Source of the DNA: Clostridiales bacterium | GTDB taxonomy: Bacteria > Bacillota > Clostridia > Oscillospirales > CAG-272 | DNA: 59,251 bases | Direction of reading: 5' to 3' | NCBI GenBank assembly: GCA_022793655.1 | Contig: JAAWDG010000001.1 | Coordinates: 1 to 59,251 of the forward strand | In this document: positions 17,692 through 26,591 of the stretch, one piece after another | How the letters are laid out: each line of letters starts with the position of its first letter | How positions within the stretch are numbered: the stretch's first letter is position 1 | Made by a program: the position numbers and the translations under genes | The notes under the pieces: model-generated | The model's database searches: none | What the model was told of the DNA's origin: nothing | What the model saw: the letters and a program-made list of their open reading frames with translations, nothing else

Positions 17692-19011
17692 TTACACATC
17701 ATAGCGGACAAGATCTTCATAGCTCTCTCTTTTCACCACGACATAATCATGGTCGGCCCCGGGCGCCCTCTTGTCTTCACAGCCAAGCATAACAATCGCC
17801 GGCCGGGGTATGCGATTGTAATTAGAGGCCATGGCATAGTTATACGCGCCGGTTACCAATACGGCAATGATATCGCCCCGTACCGGCCGCTTGATTTTGA
17901 CATCCTCTTGTATCAAATCACCCGATTCACAGCACCGGCCGGCAATGGTGGCCACCATATCGGGCGCGTCGGCTGCCCTCGTGGCATTGAGCACGGTGTA
18001 ATCCGACTGATATAACGCATAACGTGGATTATCAGTCATGCCCCCGTCAATGGAAATATAACTTTTATAGCCAGTAATCGTCTTGACCGAACCGGCCGTA
18101 TACAGGGTTAAGCCGGCGTCGGCCACAATGCTGCGGCCAGGTTCCATAAGCACCTGGGGCAGGGCTAAGCCAAACTGCGCGCACTTTTCTTTCACATGCG
18201 CCGCTACTTGCTTAATATTACCGGCAATATCGATGGTGGGATTTGAGGCAATATAGCGCACACCATAGCCCCCGCCCAAATTGAGCACCCCGAGCTCCTT
18301 GCCGGTTTCTGCTTTAATCTCGGCCATAAAGGCAATCATGATATCAGCCGCGTCAAGAAAAGGCTTTGAATCAAAGCACAGAGAGCCCACATGGCAGTGG
18401 ATGCCCACCAAATCAATATGGGGCAGGGTTAAAATCTCTTTGATAAGCGCCAGCGCTTGCCCGGTTTCAATCGCGGTGCCGAATTTAGAATCCACCTTGC
18501 CGGTGGAAATGGCCGCGTGGGTGTGGGGATCAATGCCCGGGGTCACCCGCAGGATCACCTTCTGCCGGATTCCCTTTTCACCCGCATAGCGGTTAATTTC
18601 GGTAAGTTCTTCTCGGTTATCCGCGATAAAATAGCCAATGCCCGCGTCAATGCCAAACTGAATATCGGCATCGGTCTTGTTGTTGCCGTGAAAATACGCT
18701 TTTTCAAGTGGAAAACCAGCCGCCTTGGCGGTATATAACTCACCAGGCGAGACAATGTCGGTGCCCATGCCTTCTTCGTTGACAATCTGATATAAACCTT
18801 TAAAGCACAGGGCTTTCGAGGCGAAAAGCGGCATGGAATCACCGCCGAAATGCTCTTTCATCGCCCGCACATACGTGCGGCAATTTTCCCGCACCCGCTG
18901 TTCATCCACTAACATAAGCGGCGTGCCATATTTTTCGGCCATGGTTACCACATCCACGCCGGCCATGGTCAAATGGCCTTTTTCATTCACAGATAGATTG
19001 GTATGCAGCAT
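17692..19011 (-). CDS. lysA: diaminopimelate decarboxylase
   Basis: This 439-residue PLP enzyme makes L-lysine from meso-diaminopimelate in the cytoplasm. It has FASKALC with the PLP-binding Lys66, the barrel motif HCHVGS, the glycine-rich LNLGGGYGVRY, EPGRSIVADAG, and the late CCESGD cysteine region used in the dimer active site. All are typical of fold-type III decarboxylases of the LysA group. The ATG overlaps the dapL stop by one base (TAATG), so it is translationally coupled. It is the last enzyme of the operon. Confidence 0.96.
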   Translation of the reverse strand: MLHTNLSVNEKGHLTMAGVDVVTMAEKYGTPLMLVDEQRVRENCRTYVRAMKEHFGGDSMPLFASKALCFKGLYQIVNEEGMGTDIVSPGELYTAKAAGFPLEKAYFHGNNKTDADIQFGIDAGIGYFIADNREELTEINRYAGEKGIRQKVILRVTPGIDPHTHAAISTGKVDSKFGTAIETGQALALIKEILTLPHIDLVGIHCHVGSLCFDSKPFLDAADIMIAFMAEIKAETGKELGVLNLGGGYGVRYIASNPTIDIAGNIKQVAAHVKEKCAQFGLALPQVLMEPGRSIVADAGLTLYTAGSVKTITGYKSYISIDGGMTDNPRYALYQSDYTVLNATRAADAPDMVATIAGRCCESGDLIQEDVKIKRPVRGDIIAVLVTGAYNYAMASNYNRIPRPAIVMLGCEDKRAPGADHDYVVVKRESYEDLVRYDV

Positions 19012-20189
19012 TATAAAATTCCTCTCAATCTTTCGACTGCTTCTTTCGTATTCTCTAAGCTATTGAAGGAGGAAAGCCGGAAAAAGCCCTCTCCGCAGGC
19101 GCCAAAGCCGGCGCCCGGTGTGCCCACCACCTGGGCCTCGGTGAGCAGCTTGTCAAAGAAAGACCAGCTGTCCAACCCGTCCGGACACTTAAACCATACA
19201 TAAGGCGAGTTCTTGCCGCCGGTAAAGAAGATGCCCTTTTCACGCATGAGTTCAGCCATCAGCGCCGCGTTGTTCATATAATAAGTAACATTCTCCATAC
19301 ACTGGGCCAGGCCCTCTTTGCTGTAAGCAGCCTCAGCCGCTCTTTGCACCGGATAGGAAACCCCGTTAAACTTAGTAGCCTGCCGGCGCGCCCACAGGGC
19401 TTGCAGTGAAACATCCCCCGCCTTTAAAGCCGCCGGAACGACTGTATAGCCGCATCTTGTACCGGTAAAGCCGGCAGTTTTAGAGAAGGAGCAAAACTCA
19501 ATCGCGCACTGCTCAGCGCCGTCAATGGCATAGATTGACCGGGGCGAATCGTCGCTGATAAAGGCCTCATAGGCCGCGTCAAACAGAATCACCGAGCCGG
19601 TCTTTATGGCAAAATCGACCCAGGTTTTTAGCTGCTCTGCCGAGTAAGTCGCACCCGTCGGATTGTTGGGTGAGCAAAGATAATAAACGCCGGTGGTAAA
19701 CGTCTCTTGCGGCATAGGCAAGAAGCCGTTTTCGACCGTAGCCGGTATGAGCTTGATGGTCCGCCCGCTCATTTTATTAGAATCCATATAGACCGGATAC
19801 ACCGGGTCAGGAATATAGATGGTGTTATCCCCAAAAATATCCACGATATTGCCGCAATCGCTTTTGGCTCCATCCGAAACGAAAATATCCCCCGGGGCAA
19901 CCTTTACGCCAAACGAAGCATAGTGTGCCGCAATGCTCTCTCTTAAAAAGTCATAGCCATACTCGGGCGGATACCCGCGGAAGCTCTCGGCTTTGCCCAT
20001 TTCCTCGACCGCGTCTCTCATGGCGCTGACCACAAGAGGGCAAAGGGGTCTTGTGACATCGCCAATGCCCATACGAATAATCTTCGCGTCGGGATTTTTT
20101 TCTGTATAAGCCTTCACTCTTTTGCCAATTTCTGAAAAGAGATAATTCTGTGCTAAACTGTTAAAATTTTCATTGATTTTGATATTCAT
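19011..20189 (-). CDS. dapL: LL-diaminopimelate aminotransferase
   Basis: This 392-residue class I/II PLP aminotransferase converts tetrahydrodipicolinate directly to LL-diaminopimelate with glutamate, bypassing the succinyl or acetyl steps. Visible features are the RMGIGDVTRPL and SFRGYPPEYGYDFLR segments typical of DapL, SPNNPTGATYS, and SFSKTAGFTGTRCGY with the PLP Lys237. Its place between dapF and lysA, with no dapD, dapC or dapE in the operon, agrees with the DapL route. AAAGGA stands before the ATG. Confidence 0.96.
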   Translation of the reverse strand: MNIKINENFNSLAQNYLFSEIGKRVKAYTEKNPDAKIIRMGIGDVTRPLCPLVVSAMRDAVEEMGKAESFRGYPPEYGYDFLRESIAAHYASFGVKVAPGDIFVSDGAKSDCGNIVDIFGDNTIYIPDPVYPVYMDSNKMSGRTIKLIPATVENGFLPMPQETFTTGVYYLCSPNNPTGATYSAEQLKTWVDFAIKTGSVILFDAAYEAFISDDSPRSIYAIDGAEQCAIEFCSFSKTAGFTGTRCGYTVVPAALKAGDVSLQALWARRQATKFNGVSYPVQRAAEAAYSKEGLAQCMENVTYYMNNAALMAELMREKGIFFTGGKNSPYVWFKCPDGLDSWSFFDKLLTEAQVVGTPGAGFGACGEGFFRLSSFNSLENTKEAVERLRGIL

Positions 20190-20293
20190 GTGCGTCTTAT
20201 CCTTTCTATGCCAATGATTTACTGCCCTCTATAAATCCTGTGAACGCGCCGGGGCTGAAGCGCATAGCAGCATATAGGCAGGCAGCTTGCTTC

Positions 20294-21145
20294 CTACCCC
20301 TCATAAATACCGTCATACACCTTGGCGGCGGGTCCGGTCATTTGCAGCTGAAAGTTCTCGTCACAGCGAATGGTCAGCACCCCGCCAATCAGGGTTACCT
20401 CGATATCCTCGCCAGCTGGTACAAGCCCAAGTTTGACCGCCGCGGCCACGGTAGCGCAAGCGCCTGTGCCGCAGGCGAAGGTCTCGCCGCTGCCCCGTTC
20501 CCACACCCTCATTTTAAGTGCGGTTTTGCCGGTCACCTGCACAAATTCAGTGTTGATTCGCTCGGGATACATCGTATGATTCTCAAAGGCAGGCCCGATT
20601 TTCTCAAGGGGCAGAGAATCAATTTCCTCCATAAAGATCACCTGGTGGGGATTGCCCACCGAAAGAGCGGTCACGTGATACTCGTTACCTTCCACCAGCA
20701 AAGGGACGTCAATCAGCGGTTTGTCGTTTTTTGCGGGGATATCCGCCGGCGCAAACGACGCCTGTCCCATGGCCACGCTCACCTGGCGCACGGTGTCCTC
20801 ACCCGGCGCGCCCTCTGTATCGAGCAAAAGGGTTTTGTCACCCGAGAGGGTCTCGATCGTGATTTCTTTTTTTGTAACAATGCGGTTATCATATAAATAT
20901 TTGCCCACACAGCGAATCGCGTTGCCGCACATTTTACCCTCGCTGCCGTCTGCATTAAACATGCGCATTTTGGCATCGGCATGGTCAGACGCGCAAATCA
21001 TAACCAGTCCATCGGCGCCGACCGAAAAACGGCGAGCCGACATGGCAATCGCGATACCTGCGGGATCTGCTAACTCTTTTTCCATACAGTTGACATAGAT
21101 ATAATCGTTGCCAATCCCATGCATTTTGGTAAATTCAATTTTCAT
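20294..21145 (-). CDS. dapF: diaminopimelate epimerase
   Basis: This 283-residue protein interconverts LL- and meso-diaminopimelate, supplying both lysine and peptidoglycan. It opens with the conserved FTKMHGIGNDYIYV. The two catalytic cysteines are Cys73 (MCGNAIRC) and Cys225 (ACGTGACAT), one in each mirror domain. The spacer to dapL (104 bp) has no clear promoter or terminator. Confidence 0.97.
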   Translation of the reverse strand: MKIEFTKMHGIGNDYIYVNCMEKELADPAGIAIAMSARRFSVGADGLVMICASDHADAKMRMFNADGSEGKMCGNAIRCVGKYLYDNRIVTKKEITIETLSGDKTLLLDTEGAPGEDTVRQVSVAMGQASFAPADIPAKNDKPLIDVPLLVEGNEYHVTALSVGNPHQVIFMEEIDSLPLEKIGPAFENHTMYPERINTEFVQVTGKTALKMRVWERGSGETFACGTGACATVAAAVKLGLVPAGEDIEVTLIGGVLTIRCDENFQLQMTGPAAKVYDGIYEG

Positions 21146-21396
21146 TTTAGTCTCCCTGCTGCGACTGTTTTAGGAGCAGCGAGCGGCCCAAGCTTTGGCG
21201 CAGCACAAAACTTGTCTCTCCTTGCCACCTCTTTAGGCCGCTTATGTTCACCGATTTAAAATCAAGGCTTTGCCTGCTAGATGAGATGCATTTCACCTTT
21301 TTTCCTCTGTCGCAAAATATTTGGCGGTTTCGGGCCTCGCCCAAACGTTCACTTGTGCAAGTAAAAAGTCAAATTTGATAAGATAAACCTCGCGGT

Positions 21397-22104
21397 TTAT
21401 TTTATCAGATCCTTCATGGTATACATCCCGGCATCTTTGCCAAGCAAAAAGGCCATGGCTTCTTTCGCGCCCTCGGCAAAGATGCGTCTGGTCGCCGCCT
21501 CATGCTTTAACGTGATTTTCTGGGTATCGGTGCAAATAATCACCTCATGCTCTCCGACCACATTGCCCATACGGACGGCGTGAATGCCGATTTCATTTGG
21601 TTCTCTGACCTTTTGGCCCACCCGTCCATAAACAAACTGGACGTTTTGCCGCTCTTCGGCAATTTCTTTTGCCAGAAGCAGCGCGGTGCCGCTGGGCGCG
21701 TCTAATTTACGGTTATGGTGCGCTTCGATAATCTCAATATCCGCATCGGGGAAAAACCGGACCGCTTCTCTTGCCATTTTACAAAGCACGGCGATACCAA
21801 TCGACATATTGGCCGAGAAAAACACGGGGATTTCCTTGGCGGCTTTTTGAATCACTGCCAGCTCCTCAGGCGTGTGGCCAGTGGTTGCGACAACTAACGG
21901 CAGCCCTCTCTTTACGGCATACGCGGCAATTTCGCTAATGGCCCCATGAAAAGAGAAATCAATAATGCCGTCGGCTTCTCCCGTATAATCATCAATTTTT
22001 TTAATTTCTCCTGCGGCGTCTACGCCGCAGGCAAGTTCCTCTCCCAACACAGCGCATACTTCTTGGCCCATGCGGCCCAAGGCGCCTGTCATAATAATTT
22101 TCAT
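21397..22104 (-). CDS. dapB: 4-hydroxy-tetrahydrodipicolinate reductase
   Basis: This 235-residue protein, at the short end of the family, reduces the DapA product with NAD(P)H. Visible are the nucleotide loop MTGALGRMGQ (residues 6-14), DFSFHGA, the ATTGHTPEEL stretch and the catalytic EAHHNRKLDAPSGTA with His129/His130 and Lys133. The start at MKIIMTG has AAGGG upstream and fits the family; a longer ORF adds 17 unlikely residues. The 251-bp gap to dapF (21146-21396) shows nothing convincing. Confidence 0.96.
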   Translation of the reverse strand: MKIIMTGALGRMGQEVCAVLGEELACGVDAAGEIKKIDDYTGEADGIIDFSFHGAISEIAAYAVKRGLPLVVATTGHTPEELAVIQKAAKEIPVFFSANMSIGIAVLCKMAREAVRFFPDADIEIIEAHHNRKLDAPSGTALLLAKEIAEERQNVQFVYGRVGQKVREPNEIGIHAVRMGNVVGEHEVIICTDTQKITLKHEAATRRIFAEGAKEAMAFLLGKDAGMYTMKDLIK

Positions 22105-22231
22105 TTCATTCACCCTTCTGCACCTTCCGGTGCCGGTTTTCGTCATTGGTTTCATTCCTGCACGTTGATGCAGATGGCAGATTTTTCGCTGCTGCCTCTT
22201 TTTGCCGCCGTTTTGTCGGCGTATTTTCGCC

Positions 22232-23119
22232 TTATACGTTTAGGCCGTGCGTTCTCATAATGGCAAGCAGTTTTTGCTCTTTTTCTTTGTCCATGGTAGT
22301 CAGCGGCAGGCGCAGTCTGTTTTCACAAAAGCCCATCGCTGCCATGGCTGCCTTAACCGGAATCGGATTCACTTCTGAAAACAGCGCGTCGATTAACGCG
22401 TGATACTGATACTGCATTTTTGCGGCCCCTTCAATATCGCCAGCAAAGAATTTGTCGCAAAGCGCCGCCGTCTCAGCCGGCAACAGATTTGAAATCACCG
22501 AGATCACGCCTTGGCCGCCAAGCGCCAAGAGCGGCACAATTTGATCATCGTTGCCTGAATATAAATCGAGCTTGCCATGCACATACGACATGGTTTCGAC
22601 AATTTTAGAAAGATTGCCGCCGGCTTCTTTAATGCCGACGATGTTTTCATGTTCGGCCAAGATTTTAATGGTTTCAGGCTCGATATTCACCCCCGTGCGA
22701 GAGGGAATGTTATATAAAATAATCGGAATTTTTGAATAATCGGCCAGTTTTGTGAACATTTCAACAAGCCCTCTTTGGGTGGCTTTGTTGTAATACGGCG
22801 TCACAGTCAGGGCGGCGTCGGCGCCGGCCTCTTCGGCGCATTTAATCAAATCTAAACAATAAGCCGTGTCGTTCGAGCCGGTTCCGGCAATAACCGGCAC
22901 TCTGCCGGCTGCCCGTTTCACGGTAAAGGCAATGGCCTCTCTGTGTTCATCGTCTGTCATGGTCGATGCCTCACCTGTGGTGCCGCACACCACGAGGCCG
23001 TTGATGCCTGACTCTATCTGCCAGTCAATGATCTTTCCAAACTGCTCATAGTTAATTCCATTTTCATCAAACGGGGTAATAAGAGCGGTGGCCGCTCCCT
23101 TAAAAACTGTTTTTTTCAT
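22232..23119 (-). CDS. dapA: 4-hydroxy-tetrahydrodipicolinate synthase
   Basis: This 295-residue TIM-barrel lyase condenses pyruvate with aspartate semialdehyde, the first committed step to DAP and lysine. It shows CGTTGEAST (Thr47/Thr48), the Tyr136 region YNIPSRTGVN and the Schiff-base Lys164 in GIKEAGGN. It is the first gene after the lysine riboswitch, so its transcription should fall when lysine is plentiful. Confidence 0.97.
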   Translation of the reverse strand: MKKTVFKGAATALITPFDENGINYEQFGKIIDWQIESGINGLVVCGTTGEASTMTDDEHREAIAFTVKRAAGRVPVIAGTGSNDTAYCLDLIKCAEEAGADAALTVTPYYNKATQRGLVEMFTKLADYSKIPIILYNIPSRTGVNIEPETIKILAEHENIVGIKEAGGNLSKIVETMSYVHGKLDLYSGNDDQIVPLLALGGQGVISVISNLLPAETAALCDKFFAGDIEGAAKMQYQYHALIDALFSEVNPIPVKAAMAAMGFCENRLRLPLTTMDKEKEQKLLAIMRTHGLNV

Positions 23120-23172
23120 AACGCTGACCTCTCTTTTTTAAAATTGTGCAGGTCTCTTTTTGCATGAAAAAA

Positions 23173-23391
23173 GGCCGAATTGTTCGGCCATCCTCGTCGT
23201 GCGCCAGCCGGCGCACCGCTTGCTTGTGATAGCCCTCCGCAAAAAGCGACAGTCGGACGGATCTTATTCCGTCAAACCGCGAAAACCTGCGCCGGATTTC
23301 CGCTCGGCATCTGTCCCTTTCATCACCGCAACACGCTGCGCCGCGTTTACACGGAGGTTACTCTTTACAAGATGCGCCTCTACCTGTTATA
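23173..23391 (-). ncRNA. lysine riboswitch (L box) with terminator
   Basis: The minus strand carries the L-box core in order: GTAGAGGCGCATCTTG, AGAGTAACCTCC, GGTGATGAAAGGGACAG, a GATGCCGAGCGGAAAT segment, GACTGTCGCTTTTTGCGG and GGAGGGCTATCAC. These match the five-way junction elements known from B. subtilis lysC. A terminator follows: GGCCGAA / TTCGGCC (23189-23173) with six T residues (23172-23167). Lysine binding is expected to favour termination before dapA, controlling the whole dapA-dapB-dapF-dapL-lysA series. Confidence 0.93.
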
Positions 23392-23398
23392 TATGGAT

Positions 23399-23427
23399 AT
23401 TGTAGCATTCTTATTAATCCCTGTCAA
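23399..23427 (-). promoter_or_regulatory. sigma-A promoter of the dap-lysA operon
   Basis: TTGACA (23427-23422), 17-bp spacer, TACAAT (23404-23399) on the minus strand. Transcription would start at about 23391, at the 5' edge of the lysine riboswitch. Confidence 0.88.
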
Positions 23428-23790
23428 TAGAATTCACAAAAGAAATGCATTTTTAGAAGGGAGCTACATACAAACATGCTCTGCATGGAAACCCTTGCCC
23501 TTCCATATACTAAAACCCAAGCGTGGCAAACCGGCGGGTTAGGAAATGGGGCCGCTTCTGTTCGCTCGCACATAACCAGCATTGTTTTTTACCATGCGCT
23601 CTCGACTTACTTGTCACTGCACGTCCTTTGCAAAAGAGGATTTTTTGCCGCATAGCCAAACCTTGCTCGTTTCCATGCGACGTGCGCTCTCTTATCTTTT
23701 CTTTTTAAAAATTGCCGCGGCCCATTTGATTTGCATCGGCCCTCCCTCTGTGCTTCATTTCCTGCTATGGCCGTTTTCTTTCATTTATGC
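23428..23790. other. intergenic stretch without a recognised gene
   Basis: The 363 bp between the dap promoter and the RHH upstream region contain only short open frames with no ribosome site or family resemblance. No RNA motif or repeat was seen. Confidence 0.5.
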
Positions 23791-23849
23791 GTACTACTTT
23801 ATACTATTTGACATGATTTTCAATGTTTTGCAAGTAAAAGGCGTATAAT
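23791..23849 (+). promoter_or_regulatory. conserved upstream region of RHH copy 2 (tandem repeat and -10)
   Basis: GTACTACTT-T-ATACTATTT (23791-23809) is the reverse orientation of the tandem repeat found at 8962-8980. It is followed by TTGACA (23808-23813), TCAAT, and GCGTATAATTCAAGTA with the -10 TATAAT at 23844-23849. Copy 1 has the same blocks in the same order (tandem repeat, ACA, TCAAT, CGTATAAT-TCAAGTA, CTTGATGAGG). Spacing from TCAAT(N) to TATAAT is 18 bp in both. Confidence 0.55.
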
Positions 23850-23899
23850 TCAAGTAACAAATGTATTTTACCAGAAACACTTGATGAGGCAAAACATAC

Positions 23900-24055
23900 A
23901 TGAAACCGTTAAAAGAAAAAGTTAGCATTACGTTAGATACAGATTTAGTTGTAAAAGTCAAACACTTGGCTGAACAGGACGATCGGTCTTTTTCGCAATA
24001 CATTAACCTTGTCTTGAAGGCACATGTAGAAAAATTAAAGCAACAACAATCATAA
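23900..24055 (+). CDS. small ribbon-helix-helix regulator, copy 2
   Basis: This 51-residue protein starts MKPLKEKVSITLDTDLVVKV and continues with HLAEQDDRSFSQYINLVLKAH. It is a ribbon-helix-helix protein almost identical over its first 42 residues to the product of the minus-strand gene at 8696-8869. The two differ mainly in the C-terminal tail, which is KLKQQQS here and an acidic tail in copy 1. GATGAGG stands before the ATG in both. No partner gene is adjacent: the dap operon is 780 bp upstream on the other strand and jag converges from downstream. Confidence 0.85.
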   Translation: MKPLKEKVSITLDTDLVVKVKHLAEQDDRSFSQYINLVLKAHVEKLKQQQS

Positions 24056-24081
24056 TCGATAAATTCTTCTTCCAAAAAAAA

Positions 24082-24108
24082 GACATCGGATAAATCCGAT
24101 GTCTTTTT
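24082..24108. terminator. bidirectional intrinsic terminator between RHH copy 2 and jag
   Basis: GACATCGGA and TCCGATGTC form a 9-bp stem around TAAA. TTTTT follows on the plus strand and AAAAAAA precedes it, so it works both for the RHH gene and for the rpmH-rnpA-yidD-yidC-jag operon. Confidence 0.9.
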
Positions 24109-24117
24109 CTTCGCCTC

Positions 24118-24756
24118 TTATTTTTGTTTCGAAACGACCACCCGGCGATTATTTTCATTGCCGATCGAATGGGTTGTGACCCCTTCAATCTGCTGAATCT
24201 CCGCATGGATAATTCTTCTTTCATAGGCCGGCATGGGTTCTAATGCCATGCTGCGACCATACCGCTGCACTTTATCGGCCATTCTTCTGGCTAAGGCGCG
24301 CAGGGTATCTGCTCTGCGGGTACGATAATCTTCTATATCCACATGGATGCGGGTATATTCTTTTGATTCATCCTGCTTTGCTTTTTTGTTCGCCGCTAAA
24401 TTCACTAAGTATTGCAACGCTTCCAGCGTATCGCCATGATGACCGATTAAGACGCTGGCTTCTTCGCCATAGATGCGGATCTCTTTGCTGCCGTCCTCTG
24501 CTTCGTCCACCTGCACGTCAGCGTGGATGTCCATATTTTTTAACAGGGTTTCAATAAACTGTTCGCCCGCATCATTTTTGTGATTGGGAACCAAGATGCG
24601 CACCTTCGCCGGCACCTCTCCAATTCCTAAGAATCCTTTTTTTGCTTCTGCAATGACTTCATATTTTAATTGGTCGACTTCGATTCCCAACTGTCCTGCC
24701 GCACTTTTCAGTGCTGCCTCGACCGTTTTTCCCGTGCTGATCAGCTCGTTTTCCAC
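24118..24756 (-). CDS. jag: Jag/KhpB RNA-binding protein
   Basis: This 212-residue protein has an N-terminal Jag_N domain (about 1-50, with KKGFLGIG), a central KH domain (about 75-150, IRIYGEEASVLIGHHGDTLEALQYL), and a C-terminal R3H domain (about 150-212, LEPMPAYERRIIHAEIQ...HSIGNENNRRVVV). Jag/KhpB is a cytoplasmic RNA binder linked to cell elongation and division in Gram-positive bacteria. It is the last gene of the rpmH operon, 14 bp after yidC. Confidence 0.95.
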   Translation of the reverse strand: MENELISTGKTVEAALKSAAGQLGIEVDQLKYEVIAEAKKGFLGIGEVPAKVRILVPNHKNDAGEQFIETLLKNMDIHADVQVDEAEDGSKEIRIYGEEASVLIGHHGDTLEALQYLVNLAANKKAKQDESKEYTRIHVDIEDYRTRRADTLRALARRMADKVQRYGRSMALEPMPAYERRIIHAEIQQIEGVTTHSIGNENNRRVVVSKQK

Positions 24757-24770
24757 TTTTTATCACCTTT

Positions 24771-25946
24771 TCATGCTTCATCTATTTCGTTCTCTGACGG
24801 CTTTTCCTGTTTTTCATCGGCTGGCTCATCTTTTATGGGCGCTGGTTCAATCAGAGAATTTTTCTTCTTTTTGGCTTGGCTTCCCGCCTCTTTGCTCTGG
24901 GTTTTGTTTTCTTTTGCATTGCCTTCGGGCTCGTCCTCATCGTCATCATCAATATGATGCAGCGAATTTGGATTGTGCTTCTTCACACTGCCCCCTGCTT
25001 TTTTCGCCGCTTTTCTTTTGCCGGCTAACTCTTTTTCTGCTTTTTTGTAATCCTCTTCGGTAAAGACCGGAATAGGATACATTTTTTTCAGAATAATCTG
25101 CTGTACCATCGCAAGCAGTGAATTTTCAATCCAGTAAATACCTAACAGTGCCGGGAAAATAAAAGCCATGTACAGGGTCATCAGCGGCATACCAATATCC
25201 AAAATTTTCATACTGGCTGCGTTTTGCATATCCTGCACCGCCTGATAAGACATTTTGCGGGTCACTTTCATGGAGATATACTGGGCAAGAAATACGAGTA
25301 CGGGAATGGCCACAATCGCAATGGCTGCCCCTGTCCACTCACCAAAAACCTGTTGGGGTTTCTGGGTTAAATCAATGCCAAATATCTTAAACTTATCGAC
25401 AAAGTTTGTGAAATCGGCTTCGCTTGCAAAATGATCTGAAAAGCCAGCGACATTCTGTTTAAAATCATCAAAGTTTTTTGCAACGACATCCATCCACTGC
25501 AATTGATCTTTGTAATTGAAACTGCGGCCGGCGATCTCTCCCGCATAATTTGCCATATTTTGACAAACTTCTTTACCAATACCCAAAATGTACAGCATTG
25601 GTCCATACACAATTCGATACAAAATCCAGATAACTGGCAGCTGAATCAGCGCAGGGCCGCAGCCCGACATGGGGTTATATCCCTCGCTTTGATATAGCTT
25701 TTGCAGCTCTTCCTGCATTTTCATCTGGGTTTTTTTATCATCCCGCCCGGCGTACCGTTTGCGAATGGCCATTTCTTTTGGCCGCATTGACGCTTGTTTC
25801 AACATGCTTTTCTGCTGTTTTACACCAAACGGAAATAAAACCAGCTTGATCAGCAAGCCATACAAGATCATGGCGATCACATAGTTTCCGCTAATGTTAT
25901 AAAACCAGTTCAGCGGCATCGCTAAAATCCGATATAAGCTATCCAA
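24771..25946 (-). CDS. yidC: YidC/Oxa1 membrane insertase
   Basis: The 391-residue protein inserts membrane proteins with or without SecYEG. Its core has the five-helix Oxa1 pattern (PLNWFYNISGNYVIAMILYG, QLPVIWILYRIVYGP, then late helices LMTLYMAFIFPALLGIYWIE). A loop insertion lies at about residues 125-180. The C-terminal ~90 residues are highly charged (Lys then Asp/Glu/Lys), as in the RNA- or ribosome-contacting tails of some Gram-positive YidC proteins. No lipobox is present, unlike B. subtilis SpoIIIJ. It sits between yidD and jag in the classic order. Confidence 0.95.
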   Translation of the reverse strand: MDSLYRILAMPLNWFYNISGNYVIAMILYGLLIKLVLFPFGVKQQKSMLKQASMRPKEMAIRKRYAGRDDKKTQMKMQEELQKLYQSEGYNPMSGCGPALIQLPVIWILYRIVYGPMLYILGIGKEVCQNMANYAGEIAGRSFNYKDQLQWMDVVAKNFDDFKQNVAGFSDHFASEADFTNFVDKFKIFGIDLTQKPQQVFGEWTGAAIAIVAIPVLVFLAQYISMKVTRKMSYQAVQDMQNAASMKILDIGMPLMTLYMAFIFPALLGIYWIENSLLAMVQQIILKKMYPIPVFTEEDYKKAEKELAGKRKAAKKAGGSVKKHNPNSLHHIDDDDEDEPEGNAKENKTQSKEAGSQAKKKKNSLIEPAPIKDEPADEKQEKPSENEIDEA

Positions 25947-25955
25947 TGTTTTCTT

Positions 25956-26189
25956 TTACCTCATCCTCTTTTTGTTTTTTTCTGGCACCGGGTCGTAACC
26001 GCCCCGGCAAAAGGGATTGCATCTGACTATACGAAACAATGTCAAATAGCCGCCTACAAAAAATCCCCATCTTAAAAAAGCCTCTGCTGCGTATTGCGAA
26101 CAACTTGGCGTAAACCGGCAGCAAGGTGTTTTTAACGGGGATATAAATTTTCTGTATAACTTGATGATAAAAATACAGACATGCTTCAT
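25956..26189 (-). CDS. yidD: YidD membrane protein insertion efficiency factor
   Basis: This 77-residue protein has the family hallmark [16 protein letters not shown], an amphipathic N-terminus ([12 protein letters not shown]) and the closing [14 protein letters not shown]. It assists YidC at the inner face of the membrane. The ATG overlaps the rnpA stop by 4 bp. Confidence 0.96.
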   Translation of the reverse strand: MKHVCIFIIKLYRKFISPLKTPCCRFTPSCSQYAAEAFLRWGFFVGGYLTLFRIVRCNPFCRGGYDPVPEKNKKRMR

Positions 26190-26560
26190 TTACACAACCC
26201 TAATTTGGCAAGGCCAGCCGATAGATCTTTTTCAATCTCTGTCGATTTGACCGATACAGCGGCAGGGCGGGCCACAATTACAATCAAATACCCTGTGCTG
26301 ATCGCTTGTTTGCTGGCGATCCCTCGAAACGCCGCCCGAATGATCCGTTTCACTCGATTGCGCACCACCGCACCGCCAATTTTTTTCGTGACGGTGAGCC
26401 CGATTCGATTGACCTTTTCTTTTTGCGGATGGCTTTTGGCCAGCCGTCTCGCTTGTCGGTCGGGCAATACATATACAACGCAATATCGGCCGACATATTT
26501 TTTGCCAGCCGCATATGCTTTTGCATATAAATGGTTTTCTCTTATCGGCGTTTCTTTCAT
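26186..26560 (-). CDS. rnpA: ribonuclease P protein component
   Basis: This 124-residue protein carries the RNR motif [15 protein letters not shown] and [13 protein letters not shown], both diagnostic for RnpA. It helps the RNase P RNA mature tRNA 5' ends. A terminator-like hairpin stands between rpmH and this gene, so its level may be set by read-through. No strong ribosome site is visible before the ATG. Confidence 0.95.
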   Translation of the reverse strand: MKETPIRENHLYAKAYAAGKKYVGRYCVVYVLPDRQARRLAKSHPQKEKVNRIGLTVTKKIGGAVVRNRVKRIIRAAFRGIASKQAISTGYLIVIVARPAAVSVKSTEIEKDLSAGLAKLGLCK

Positions 26561-26591
26561 AATGCAATCATTTCATTTCTGTACGAATAAC

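Noticed and set aside
23582-23848. 88-codon plus-strand frame before RHH copy 2
   Set aside because: It covers the conserved upstream control region of the RHH gene, has no ribosome site, and shows no family pattern.
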